A DNA stretch of 64,000 nucleotides from positions 1 to 64,000 of the forward strand of contig NZ_JAENRR010000028.1 in assembly GCF_016612505.1 (NCBI RefSeq). The letters are read 5' to 3'. The notes under the pieces are model-generated. The model saw only the letters and a program-made list of their open reading frames with translations, was not told where the DNA came from and did no database searches. The position numbers and the translations under genes are program-made. This stretch comes from Carboxylicivirga marina (GTDB taxonomy: Bacteria > Bacteroidota > Bacteroidia > Bacteroidales > Marinilabiliaceae). Positions 8,053 to 16,330 of the stretch are shown here, piece after piece. The first letter of the stretch is position 1. Each line of letters begins with the position of its first letter.

Positions 8053-10059
8053 ATGAGATTATCTATTTTACTGCTTTGTATTTTGGCACTAATTGGGTGC
8101 AAACAAAACAAACTACTACAATCACCCGATGGTGAGATTCATGCAACCATCCAATTAACAAACGGTAAATTATCCTACCAGGTGATGAAAGATACCGAAT
8201 TAGTCATTCAATCATCGGCCTTAGGTTTTAATTTAAAAGAGCATGGTGCTCTTGTTGATGGATTTACACTCATTGACAGAGAACGTACAGAAATGAATGA
8301 ATCATGGACAGCCGTGTGGGGACCTGAAAAGAAGAATGTCAATCGGTACAATCAGGCTAAATTGGAATTAAAACACGAAGAATCGGGCATCTATATGAAT
8401 GTGGTTTTCAGAGCCTTTAACGATGGTGTTGCTTTTCGCTATGAATTCCCTAAACAGGATGGATTAGAGGAATTTACCATTACTGATGAGTTGAGTGAAT
8501 TTGCTATAGTTGGCAACCCCAAAAGCTGGTGGATTATGGCAGACTTTGATTCATATGAGAAGTTGTATTACGAAACGCCAGTATCAGAAGCCCAATGGGT
8601 GAATACACCTATCACCATGCGCACCAATTCAGGCTTGCATGTCTCGTTGCACGAGGCGGCATTGACCAATTACAGCGGCATGACTTTAAAACTAAAAGAT
8701 GGCGGAAAAATAAACACTTTTGTATCAGAATTGGTGCCATGGGCCGACGGCTCAAAGGTGAAAACCAAAGCCGGCATGCACACGCCCTGGCGCACCATTA
8801 CCATAAGCAATAGTGCAGCTCAATTGGTGGAGTCAAATATGATTGTGAACCTCAACGAACCTTGTAAAATTGAGGATACCTCGTGGATAGAACCAATGAA
8901 ATACATGGGCATATGGTGGGGCATGCACATTGGTACCGAAACATGGGTAGAAGGCGACAAGCATGGAGCTACTACTGAAAATACAATGCGTTACATTGAT
9001 TTTGCTGCCGATAATAATATTCAGGGGCTTGTTGTTGAAGGCTGGAATGCCGGCTGGGACAAGTGGGGTGCCAAAGATGCTTTTGACCATGTGACACCTG
9101 CAGCCGATTATGATTTAGAGAAAGTAGCCGCCTACGCCAAAGAAAAAGGCGTTGAGCTGATTATGCACCACGAAACCGGAGGTGATGCCGTTGGTTACGA
9201 AGCATTAATGGATTCGGCCTACTCCTTGTGCCAACATCTGGATATAAAAGCTTTAAAAACCGGTTATGCGGGTGGCATTTACCCTCGTGGCGAATACCAC
9301 CATGGCCAATACATGGTAGAACATTACCAAAAGGTAGTTGAAACAGCCGCTCAATATGGCATCATGATTAATGCCCACGAGCCCATCAAACCAACAGGTA
9401 AGCGTCGCACCTGGCCTAACATGATGACACGCGAAGGAGTCAGAGGCATGGAGTGGAATGCCTGGAGCGATGGCAACCCGCCATCGCACACTGTTACCAT
9501 TCCGTTTACACGCATGTTGGGCGGACCGGTTGATTATACGCCCGGTACTTTTGACTTAATGTTGAAAAACTTTGCCGATGAGCGTGTATCATGGAACACC
9601 GACGACATAAGCAAAACACGCACTCATACGACTTTGGCGAAACAACTGGCGTTGTTTGTGATTCTATACAGCCCTATGCAAATGGCGAGCGATGTGGTGA
9701 ATAACTACATCAATCATCCGGCTTTTGCATTTATTGCCAATGCTGATATTGATTTTGACGAAACCAGGGTACTCAATGGCGAAGTAGGGCAATACATCAC
9801 AACGGCTCGTCGCACAGGTAATAACTGGTTGATTGGTTCGGCCACCAATGAAAAGGCACGAGACATCAACATCAAACTCGACTTTCTGGAGCAGAACAAG
9901 GCATATGAAGCCACTATTTATGCCGATAAAGAAGGCAGTGACTGGCAAAATAATCCTGAGCAATACACCATAAGCAAACAAACTGTGAAACATGGCGATA
10001 AGCTGAGCATGAAATTAGCAGCAGGTGGTGGTCAGGCAATTTCGATTATCATGAAATAA
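8053..10059 (+). CDS. GH97 alpha-glucosidase, SusB-type (inverting)
   Basis: The 668-residue lipoprotein (Cys16 in LIGC) has the three GH97 parts: an N-terminal beta-sandwich to about residue 270, a (beta/alpha)8 barrel (WWGMHIGTETW, GLVVEGWNAGWDKWG) and a small C-terminal beta domain. Catalytic candidates are Glu374 (MHHETGG), Glu443 (NAHEPIKP) and Glu467 (GVRGMEWN). Their spacings, 69 and 24 residues, equal those of SusB Glu439, Glu508 and Glu532 as I recall them, which places the enzyme in the inverting group that releases glucose from alpha-glucans. Retaining alpha-galactosidases of the family use an Asp nucleophile instead. It is probably anchored in the periplasm or on the surface. A broken partial copy of its 3' part lies 165 bp downstream. 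Confidence 0.92.
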   Translation: MRLSILLLCILALIGCKQNKLLQSPDGEIHATIQLTNGKLSYQVMKDTELVIQSSALGFNLKEHGALVDGFTLIDRERTEMNESWTAVWGPEKKNVNRYNQAKLELKHEESGIYMNVVFRAFNDGVAFRYEFPKQDGLEEFTITDELSEFAIVGNPKSWWIMADFDSYEKLYYETPVSEAQWVNTPITMRTNSGLHVSLHEAALTNYSGMTLKLKDGGKINTFVSELVPWADGSKVKTKAGMHTPWRTITISNSAAQLVESNMIVNLNEPCKIEDTSWIEPMKYMGIWWGMHIGTETWVEGDKHGATTENTMRYIDFAADNNIQGLVVEGWNAGWDKWGAKDAFDHVTPAADYDLEKVAAYAKEKGVELIMHHETGGDAVGYEALMDSAYSLCQHLDIKALKTGYAGGIYPRGEYHHGQYMVEHYQKVVETAAQYGIMINAHEPIKPTGKRRTWPNMMTREGVRGMEWNAWSDGNPPSHTVTIPFTRMLGGPVDYTPGTFDLMLKNFADERVSWNTDDISKTRTHTTLAKQLALFVILYSPMQMASDVVNNYINHPAFAFIANADIDFDETRVLNGEVGQYITTARRTGNNWLIGSATNEKARDINIKLDFLEQNKAYEATIYADKEGSDWQNNPEQYTISKQTVKHGDKLSMKLAAGGGQAISIIMK

Positions 10060-10088
10060 ATATCTGATTGACAAGAACCCTTTAATAA

Positions 10089-10138
10089 CCCCCTTCCCTG
10101 TCAATCGACAGTACTTCCACCTGAAAAGGGGAAGAGGG
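10089..10138. repeat. Dispersed CTTCCC/GGGGAAG element
   Basis: CCCCTTCCC at the left and AAGGGGAAGAGGG at the right are complementary ends around an inner hairpin, TGTCnATCGACA. It belongs to the group of palindromic elements at 7436, 10328, 11288 and 13640, although the interior differs. It sits just after the GH97 stop codon and has no usable frame. Confidence 0.5.
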
Positions 10139-10223
10139 ATTTATCCGGGCTACTTATTTCAAATTAATATAACGGTTGGTAATTTAATCTTCTCTTATCT
10201 ATCCATTCTATATTTTTTGGCTG

Positions 10224-10317
10224 GGTGCTCAATGGCGAAGTGGGCCAATACATAACAACAGCGCGTCGCACAGGTGATTAATGGTTAATTGGTGCTGCCA
10301 TCAATAAAAAGGCACCA
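10224..10317 (+). pseudogene. 94-bp relic of a second GH97 gene
   Basis: Translated in frame 1, this reads VLNGEVGQYITTARRTG, then D, a TAA stop, and WLIGAAINKKAP. That matches the upstream GH97 enzyme at residues about 574-604 (VLNGEVGQYITTARRTG-NNWLIGSATNEKAR) over 31 codons with about 25 identities. The DNA also aligns without gaps to 9772-9865. No GH97 sequence continues on either side and the frame is stopped, so this is a fragment left from a duplicated or paralogous gene. Palindromic repeat elements bracket it on both sides (10089 and 10328). Confidence 0.85.
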
Positions 10318-10327
10318 TACTCACACT

Positions 10328-10384
10328 CTTCCCTTTTTGCTCGAGCAAAAGGGGAAGTACCACACCACAGGTGTGGGGATGGGG
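10328..10384 (+). repeat. Dispersed palindromic element with long hairpin head
   Basis: CTTCCC and GGGAAG enclose TTTTGCTCGAGCAAAA, giving a nearly perfect 30-nt hairpin. After it comes GTaCCaCACCACAGGTGTGGGGATGGGGAT, which corresponds to the GTGCCGCAGGCGATGGGG tail of the copies at 11288 and 13640. The common plan is a hairpin head plus a G-rich tail. No open frame is present. Confidence 0.6.
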
Positions 10385-10468
10385 ATCATATGACAAAAGC
10401 TAAGTAAACGAGGCTTGCGATCTTTATTTTGCTATTTTTACACGCATTAATAACTACAACACACAATC

Positions 10469-11131
10469 ATGGATGTTAAGATAGAAGCTGGCTGGAAACA
10501 AATTCTTAAATCTGAGTTTAATAAAGAATACTTTGCAAAACTGACCCAATTTGTAAAGTCAGAATATCAAAATAAAACCATTTATCCACCTGCTTCACAA
10601 ATTTTTAATGCCTTTGATTTATGTCCGTTTGAAAATACCAAAGTGGTTATTCTTGGTCAGGACCCATACCACGGCCCCAACCAGGCACACGGCTTGTGCT
10701 TTTCAGTTAATAAAGGCATTAAAACACCTCCATCACTGGTTAATATTTACAAAGAGCTACACAGCGACATTGGCATTGACATACCCGAACATGGTAACCT
10801 GGAGCATTGGGCCAGACAAGGGGTATTGCTTTTAAATGCGACATTAACAGTGGAAGCTCATCAGGCAGGTTCGCACCAAAAACAGGGTTGGGAACAATTT
10901 ACCGACGCCGTAATTAAAACAGTGGCTGAGCAATCGGAGCATGTGGTATTTGTATTGTGGGGTGCCTATGCTCAAAAGAAAGCGCAGTTGATAGATAGTA
11001 ATAAGCATTTGATTCTTAAATCGGTTCATCCATCACCACTATCGGCCCATCGTGGTTTTTTTGGAACTAAGCATTTTAGTAAGGCTAATGACTATTTGTT
11101 AGCGAATGGAAAAGAGGCGATTAGTTGGTAG
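10469..11131 (+). CDS. ung: Uracil-DNA glycosylase, family 1
   Basis: The enzyme removes uracil from DNA to start base-excision repair. All family-1 signatures are present in 220 residues: the water-activating motif GQDPYHG with Asp65, the stacking region [29 protein letters not shown], and the minor-groove loop [13 protein letters not shown]. The length and motif order match E. coli Ung. There is no signal peptide. The gene is alone, and the gaps on both sides are filled with repeats, so it is probably transcribed from its own promoter between 10385 and 10468. The TAnnTTTG match closest to the start, if any, is poor. Confidence 0.97.
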   Translation: MDVKIEAGWKQILKSEFNKEYFAKLTQFVKSEYQNKTIYPPASQIFNAFDLCPFENTKVVILGQDPYHGPNQAHGLCFSVNKGIKTPPSLVNIYKELHSDIGIDIPEHGNLEHWARQGVLLLNATLTVEAHQAGSHQKQGWEQFTDAVIKTVAEQSEHVVFVLWGAYAQKKAQLIDSNKHLILKSVHPSPLSAHRGFFGTKHFSKANDYLLANGKEAISW

Positions 11132-11224
11132 GGGAAGAGTCCGAAGAAAGAGAGTCTGAAGTCCGAAGAGGTTTTGGGGCTTAGAGTTTGTTATTGGGTA
11201 TTTGAAGTTTCGCATCCTTTTATA

Positions 11225-11564
11225 GGAGCACATGCAAATAAATGTAATGATGCTGTTATTCTATATTTCACAGAGCATTCTATTAATCTTCCCCATGGGG
11301 AAGTGCCGCAGGCGATGGGGGAATAGCCCTCCTACTGGTACGGATTTGTAGTCATTTTTATAAACAAAAACCCAGCCTTGAACAGCAAAGTTGATAACAT
11401 AAACACCTTCTGGATTGTGGAACTTATACTACGGCTCATAAATATTGGTTTTGGGCTGGCACCTTCAATAGCCCTACTGTAATGGAAGTCTTGGTGCTGA
11501 TTTCTAGTAACACAGATTACAAATCTGCGCTAGCATTGGGAGCACATGCAAATAAATGTAATGA
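11225..11564. repeat. 26-bp direct repeats bounding a gene-free segment
   Basis: The same 26-bp string, GGAGCACATGCA followed by AATAAATGTAATGA, occurs at 11225-11250 and 11539-11564, 314 bp apart. Between them lie a 33-bp palindromic element and, near the right end, CAGATTACAAATCTG (a palindrome around ACA). No transposase or credible frame is present. The arrangement fits a small insertion or a duplicated segment. The whole gap 11132-11602 has no other feature I can support. Confidence 0.65.
11288..11320 (+). repeat. 33-bp palindrome-plus-tail element
   Basis: CTTCCCCATGGGGAAG is a perfect 16-nt palindrome and is followed by TGCCGCAGGCGATGGGG. The copy at 13640-13672 differs at one base. 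The GCCGCAGGC part is itself a small hairpin. This resembles REP-like intergenic elements seen widely in Bacteroidota genomes. Confidence 0.7.
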
Positions 11565-11602
11565 GCGTAAAATACTTTAATTTCATGGTTTAGGTTTTTT
11601 GT

Positions 11603-12163
11603 TTATGGTTCGTAGCTATTTATGTTTAAATCAAAACGACCTTCTTTAATTTGGACTGCATTACCCTTGTCGCTAATGGCATCAAAATAAAATGTGCCTG
11701 AGATAATTAGTTCATCTAAATCAAACCTTGAAATGGTCACTTTTCCATTATAATTATCTCCATTTGTAAAGAAATATTCATCCGTATTGTTGGTGGAGTC
11801 ATTAAATCTAGCAGACGAACAATTCTCTAAAGATTCCATATTGAATGTAGAAGTTCCATTTAAAACAGAATCATTGCAAATCGTAAGATTAATAGTTTGA
11901 AAACTATTATTAGCTATTATAATCCATCGTCCGTCTTTATACTGATTGTTAACTACCCTATAAGGAGGCGTTGTAATCATACCTTTTTTCGGCAGCCACA
12001 CTTCTCCATTAACAAGGCAGCCAAAGGTATTTTCACCGCTTTGTGTTATGGGTGGTAGTTCAGGTGTTTTGTCGTCTTTTTCACAGCCACTTCCCATCAA
12101 TACAATACCTATAAGCATAATGGGCAGGGTGAGTTTACTAAAACTTAAAAGTTGTCTTTTCAT
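11603..12163 (-). CDS. Small DUF6252-like lipoprotein
   Basis: The inner ATG at 12163 is preferred because it places a standard lipoprotein signal at the N-terminus (MKRQLLSF..., Cys27 after MGSG), followed by the acidic EKDD. An upstream ATG at 12196 would add 11 residues. The mature part opens with NTFGCLVNGEVWLPKKG, the hallmark of the DUF6252-type beta-rich lipoproteins of Bacteroidota, and then has a set of beta-strands with two conserved cysteines (LTICND, LENCSSARF). Function is unknown. It lies on the minus strand, 90 bp downstream of the helical orphan gene, and may be cotranscribed with it. Context gives no further hint. Confidence 0.7.
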   Translation of the reverse strand: MKRQLLSFSKLTLPIMLIGIVLMGSGCEKDDKTPELPPITQSGENTFGCLVNGEVWLPKKGMITTPPYRVVNNQYKDGRWIIIANNSFQTINLTICNDSVLNGTSTFNMESLENCSSARFNDSTNNTDEYFFTNGDNYNGKVTISRFDLDELIISGTFYFDAISDKGNAVQIKEGRFDLNINSYEP

Positions 12164-12286
12164 TTTTCTGGCGATTTTAAAAGTGTTAATAAACATAAGA
12201 TTAATTGATTATTCTTTGGTTGCGTAATGGGATGCGATCTTTATTTGCGAGGTGGCAATAAAGATCGCATCCTTAAACTCCTGTCT

Positions 12287-12961
12287 TTACTCTTCTTCCA
12301 CCACTTTCATACCGGCACGCAGGTCCACAATAACCCTTGCTGCCAGGTAAGTATTGTACACCTTGGGCTGCTTGGCTTTTAGCAATTCCATCAACTTATC
12401 AATCTTGTTACGTAATAAGTCGTTGGCTTCACGCATCAAGCTATCCAGCTCTCTGGTGGCTTGCGAGCGGGTGACTATGGCCGAGCGAGGCGATGCAATA
12501 AGTGCCGAGAAATCGTCAATTTCTTTCTTTAGCTTCGTCACATCTTCCACTGTTTGTCCATAATCAACCAATCCATCTCCCAGTTTTACCGCTTCATCAT
12601 ACACATTTAAGCTGGTGACTTTTACTTCTCCATCAGTCATACGCTCCAGTTGCGAGGTTGAAATTGCACATTTAGCTTGCAGGTCGGGCATGTCGTTCAC
12701 CTGGGCATACACATACATGGTGGCGGCCAGTTTCACAGTTGCCTCAATCATCTCTGCCTCTTCTTTCAATTTCAACTGCCTGGCACCGGTGGTATTGCCT
12801 TGTTGAATCCGATGTACAGCTTCAATTTGCGCCAGCAGGTCATTAAATTTTACAATAAAACTTTCAAGGGCTTTAATCAGGCTTAGTTCGGCAGGGTAGG
12901 TGCCAAACACATTTCTCACGGCCAAAAACATGGCCAATCGGTTGCGTTGTATCGCATTCAT
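12287..12961 (-). CDS. Unrecognised all-helical protein
   Basis: I do not recognise a named family. The 224-residue product has no signal peptide or membrane segment and is predicted helical throughout. Long amphipathic stretches (KLKEEAEMIEATVKLAATMYVYAQV, given here only as the region near residues 65-90; EVKLGD- and TKLKKEIDDF-like parts near 130-160; LRNKIDKLMELLKAK near 185) suggest coiled coils. It has one Cys (LQAKCAIS). Base use is richer in G and C than the surrounding gaps. Upstream lie overlapping CTCATT/AATGAG palindromes and then a 21-bp repeat array. The tightly packed operator-like palindromes imply dedicated regulation. Confidence 0.6.
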   Translation of the reverse strand: MNAIQRNRLAMFLAVRNVFGTYPAELSLIKALESFIVKFNDLLAQIEAVHRIQQGNTTGARQLKLKEEAEMIEATVKLAATMYVYAQVNDMPDLQAKCAISTSQLERMTDGEVKVTSLNVYDEAVKLGDGLVDYGQTVEDVTKLKKEIDDFSALIASPRSAIVTRSQATRELDSLMREANDLLRNKIDKLMELLKAKQPKVYNTYLAARVIVDLRAGMKVVEEE

Positions 12962-12994
12962 AGTTTAACATTTAGTTAGTTAATAAAAATGAGC

Positions 12995-13014
12995 CTCATT
13001 AATGAGTACTCATT
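12995..13014 (-). promoter_or_regulatory. Overlapping palindromes, operator-like
   Basis: CTCATT, AATGAG and CTCATT follow each other at 12995, 13001 and 13009. The first two form a perfect 12-bp palindrome and the last two form AATGAGTACTCATT, a perfect 14-bp palindrome. The site is 34 bp upstream of the helical gene's start codon, where a repressor or activator could act. The regulator is unknown. Confidence 0.45.
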
Positions 13015-13082
13015 AGTTAATTGCAGAAATGTGAAAACGTAACATGTTTTTTTGGTGTTATTTTCGCCAGATGTGACGAACG

Positions 13083-13130
13083 CTTCCTTTTATTATGCAA
13101 ACGAACTGTATTTATGTGACGAAAAGGAAG
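13083..13130. repeat. Inverted repeat with flanking ATGTGACGAA copies
   Basis: CTTCCTTTT (13083-13091) is complementary to AAAAGGAAG (13122-13130). ATGTGACGAA precedes the left arm and also runs into the right arm. The spacer of 30 bp has no frame. The role is unknown; it could be an operator or an element end. Confidence 0.4.
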
Positions 13131-13165
13131 ATAAATCAATATAACATATTAACAATATATATAAT

Positions 13166-13630
13166 AGGATATGATACAGGCAGGATATGTAAAACCCTTA
13201 ACGGCCTATGTTATACCATTTATATTTCATAATGCGCTGGTATAATGCCGTCACATAATCAGCGTGGCTTTAGAAATGAAATGCACTAAAGGCGCATTTT
13301 GCTTGGTAAACGATATTAGGTCGTAAGCAGGGTATACATTTATGATAGCAGGCTATGTAAAGGCAACAGCTCAATATGTTAGCCTGTCAGAATGATATGT
13401 AAGCACTACAGCGGCGTTTGTATGACCATCAGCACAATGTACAATCAATGCTAGTAGCCTATGCATAAGCAACAGAACGGTATGTAAGACCGTTAGCGGA
13501 GTATGTGAGCTCAACAGTGTCGTATGCATGACTAACAGAGCGATATGTAAAGCCGTTAGCAGTGTATGTAATCACAACAGCAGCGTATGTAAGACCAACA
13601 GAATGATATGTAAGCCTGTCAGCACTCGCA
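13166..13630. repeat. Degenerate tandem array with 21-bp period
   Basis: ATG occurs at 13461, 13482, 13503, 13524, 13545, 13566, 13587 and 13608, eight units at exactly 21 bp. Three more in-phase units begin at 13355, 13376 and 13397, and an eroded pair at 13187 and 13208. The unit consensus is ATGTAAGnC, two or three variable bases, then CAG or TAG, and a variable end in rGT or GAT. A unit of 25 bp at 13397 breaks the phase once. Because 21 is seven codons, frames stay open, but no start codon or ribosome site fits a gene. It is not CRISPR: there is no invariant repeat alternating with unique spacers. The array ends against a palindromic element at 13640. Confidence 0.85.
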
Positions 13631-13639
13631 TATTCAAAT

Positions 13640-13672
13640 CTTCCCCATGGAGAAGTGCCGCAGGCGATGGGG
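13640..13672 (+). repeat. 33-bp palindrome-plus-tail element, second copy
   Basis: It is identical to 11288-11320 except for one G to A in the palindrome (CTTCCCCATGGAGAAG). It directly follows the 21-bp array. The rest of the gap, up to 13818, holds no feature I can support. Confidence 0.7.
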
Positions 13673-13818
13673 AAAACAATGCGAGATCCAACTGCATTTT
13701 CACACTTTGATGTGCCATGGAAGCATGCGAAACAAGCCCCTTCAGTCTTTCAGACAGCTTCCCCAGGGAAGCATTGATTCACATTGGATAAAGACTTTGC
13801 TTCTCCGTGCTTTTCTGT

Positions 13819-13863
13819 TAAACAAAAACGCCCCCTGCTGTTCGTTCACAACAAGAGGCGTTT
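13819..13863 (-). terminator. Terminator downstream of the GH20 gene
   Basis: On the minus strand AAACGCC (13863-13857) pairs with GGCGTTT (13832-13826), and the hairpin is followed by TTTTTGTTTAA. The loop is long, about 24 nt, but it contains partial pairing. It lies 116 bp after the GH20 stop codon. The stretch between is AT-rich, with TCTTATGTC-type strings. Confidence 0.6.
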
Positions 13864-13978
13864 ACTACTAACTACACCAAATTTTATTTAGATAATAGAA
13901 GCTAGACACAAGACAAGCATATTTATTTTTTGTCCTATTGTCTTACGTCTTTCTTCTTATGTCTTTTATCTTCAATAC

Positions 13979-16240
13979 TTACTTCACAATCACCTCATCT
14001 GAAAACAACCAGGCTTTACCACCAGCAGCCGGATGCCAAGCCGGACAAGTGCCCACACTCTCGGCTATGATGCGCACATAACGTGCTTTAGTGGCACTAA
14101 ATTCAGCCGGATAGTCTACAATTTCATTCACATCACTTTCGGTTACGCCAGGCTCAAAAGATGCCACTTCTTTAAACGTTGTACCATCTTCAGACAGCTC
14201 GTAACGTACCTTTTTAGGGCCAAAAACCCACGACATAGGTGCATTTTTAAAGCGGGAGTTAATATAGCTGATTTCTGTTGGCTCACCCATGTCAATGGTC
14301 AGGTCAATGGGCTTTTCTTCTACGCCCACCTCTACACCGAGGAATCCGTTGGTTAAACCATATTTACCACCACCATCATACTGAGGTGCATGGGCGTATT
14401 TTAGTACGTAAGGCTTGCCAAATGCTTTATGAAAAATGATTTCTTTCTCGGAGATAAAAGTAGTTGTACCATCCTCTTTAAACTGGCAGGCTTTAATGTG
14501 TGCATCTTCAGCTAAAACAAATGGGCCTCTATAAACAGTGCTGCGTGTAGTAGGCGTGCTGCCATCTTTTGTATAAAAAATAGTGTTAGGCCGCTCCGAA
14601 ACAAAGGCTAAAGTGGCTGACTTATTTTCATAATCAGGCTCCACATTAATGCGCACATGGTAACTGATATCACCTGCTTTGACTCCTAGCTTTTCAAGCA
14701 AAGGCAGAGTGTTGTTAACGCGCGCATAAAAGTCATCCCATTCGCTGATGACCGGACTCCAGGCCACTTCGGCAATGGCAAACACACGCGGAAACAAATT
14801 GTATTCGATGTGCTTAAATTCAGGCATGTATTCGCTCCACATATTGGCCTGCACACCAATCACGTGGTGACGGTTTTCAGGCGATATATCGGTAGGTATC
14901 GATGGGAAAGTATACACATCGCGCAAAGTGCTGATGCCCGGATGGCCAGGCGATGTACTCAGGTGATTCTGCGTGTGATTGAAATAGTATGGAAACATCG
15001 GTGTCATCACCACATCATGCCCGGCCTCGGCAGCTTTAACACCACCGGCCACACCACGCCACGACATCACCGCGGCACTCTGAGCCAATCCACCATCCAG
15101 TATTTCGTCCCAGCCAATTAATCGCCTGTTATGCTTATTGAGGAATTTTTCGATGCGATGCACAAAATAACTTTGTAACTCATGCTCGTCATGAGCGCCT
15201 TCTTCCTTCATTCGCTGGCGGCAATCAGGGCATGCCAGCCAGGTATCTTTTGGTGTTTCGTCGCCCCCGATGTGAATGAACTCACCAGGAAAAAGATCCA
15301 TTGTTTCGCTTAACACATCTTCCAGAAACTGAAAGGTTGTTTCTTTACCGGCACAATAAACACCAGCTGACACACCTGCCTGCTCCCATATTTCAAGTTC
15401 ACCAGCATTATTGCAATAATACTCAGGATATGCAACAAGAGCAGCAGCCGAATGCCCCGGTAATTCTATCTCAGGCACGATGGTAATATTACGTTCGGCG
15501 GCATAGGCTACTATCTCTCGTACATCTGCTTGTGTATAATATCCTCCGTAGGCTTCGGTATTTTGTACGTTCAAACCTTTCACCTGATTGGCAGTAAATC
15601 CAACATTCTCGCGCCAGGCACCTACCTCAGTGAGCTTGGGGTATTTCTTTATTTCCAATCGCCAAGCCTGATCATCCACCAAATGCCAATGAAAAGTATT
15701 GAGCTTGTTCATGGCCATATAATCCAGAAACTGCTTTATCTCATCCACATCAAAGAAATGACGCGACACATCAAAATGCATACCCCGCCAGGCAAAACGT
15801 GGAGAATCCTTGATGCTCACATAAGGGAGAACTACTCTTCCATTCTCAGGTGATAACAACTGACGAAGCGTTTGGGCTCCATATAATAAACCACTCTTTT
15901 CTGCTGCTTCTATCAACACCTGCTTCGGTGCCACTTTAAGGCGATACCCCTCGGCCGGTATTGTGGCATCATTAACAAGCTTAAACTTTACAAAACCATC
16001 TTCAGCATGGGCCAGTTGAATATTTTGCTCGGCCTTCAATTGCTTGTTTAATAAAGTCACCACAAAATCATCGTCAGACGAGACACTCAGCATCGCCACA
16101 TCAATTTTCAACTCGCCCTTCTCTTGATTTACTTCGGCCGGATAAGGAATTAAATTTAGCATCGGATTATCTCCTTTTTCTGAGCATGCCACCAGTAGAA
16201 ATATGCTCATTGTCGTTGCAATCAGTTGTTTTATTCTCAT
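13979..16240 (-). CDS. GH20 beta-N-acetylhexosaminidase lipoprotein
   Basis: The 753-residue enzyme removes terminal GlcNAc or GalNAc by substrate-assisted catalysis. It has a lipoprotein signal (LLVAC, Cys19), the GH20b N-terminal domain (about 25-145), a catalytic barrel (FAWRGMHFDVSRHFF, NTFHWHLVDDQAWR, VPEIELPGHS) and the acid pair Asp327-Glu328 in HIGGDETPK. Tryptophan-rich substrate loops are present (SWRGVAGG, QANMWSEYM). After the barrel come a small Fn3-like or chitobiase C-terminal-like stretch (YTKDGSTPTTRSTVYRGPF) and a CBM32/discoidin-like module (residues about 610-753). It probably sits in the periplasm or on the surface for host or algal glycan use. The GHL10-like gene lies directly upstream on the same strand. 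Confidence 0.95.
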   Translation of the reverse strand: MRIKQLIATTMSIFLLVACSEKGDNPMLNLIPYPAEVNQEKGELKIDVAMLSVSSDDDFVVTLLNKQLKAEQNIQLAHAEDGFVKFKLVNDATIPAEGYRLKVAPKQVLIEAAEKSGLLYGAQTLRQLLSPENGRVVLPYVSIKDSPRFAWRGMHFDVSRHFFDVDEIKQFLDYMAMNKLNTFHWHLVDDQAWRLEIKKYPKLTEVGAWRENVGFTANQVKGLNVQNTEAYGGYYTQADVREIVAYAAERNITIVPEIELPGHSAAALVAYPEYYCNNAGELEIWEQAGVSAGVYCAGKETTFQFLEDVLSETMDLFPGEFIHIGGDETPKDTWLACPDCRQRMKEEGAHDEHELQSYFVHRIEKFLNKHNRRLIGWDEILDGGLAQSAAVMSWRGVAGGVKAAEAGHDVVMTPMFPYYFNHTQNHLSTSPGHPGISTLRDVYTFPSIPTDISPENRHHVIGVQANMWSEYMPEFKHIEYNLFPRVFAIAEVAWSPVISEWDDFYARVNNTLPLLEKLGVKAGDISYHVRINVEPDYENKSATLAFVSERPNTIFYTKDGSTPTTRSTVYRGPFVLAEDAHIKACQFKEDGTTTFISEKEIIFHKAFGKPYVLKYAHAPQYDGGGKYGLTNGFLGVEVGVEEKPIDLTIDMGEPTEISYINSRFKNAPMSWVFGPKKVRYELSEDGTTFKEVASFEPGVTESDVNEIVDYPAEFSATKARYVRIIAESVGTCPAWHPAAGGKAWLFSDEVIVK

Positions 16241-16260
16241 AGGTTCTTATTAAGATTATA

Positions 16261-16330
16261 GACATAAGACGAAAGACAAAAGATGTAGCACCTTAAATTA
16301 ATGGCAATGCTGCGATGTTATTCTTATGTC
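16261..16330. repeat. Inverted GACATAAGA / TCTTATGTC pair
   Basis: GACATAAGAC at 16261 and TCTTATGTC at 16322 are complementary. TCTTATGTC recurs at 16343 and at 13955, and GACATAAGAC recurs at 55771. The pair lies between the GHL10-like gene and the GH20 gene and could fold as a hairpin in their transcript, but it has no T-run. Confidence 0.4.

Noticed and set aside
13166-13630. CRISPR array
   Set aside because: Units are continuous and all degenerate; there is no invariant repeat, no unique spacer of constant length and no cas gene in the window.
13426-13710. An open plus-strand frame through the 21-bp array reading CKTVSGV-type heptapeptides
   Set aside because: A 21-bp repeat keeps any stop-free frame open, the only ATG is inside the array (13528), no ribosome site is present, and the minus strand is open as well.
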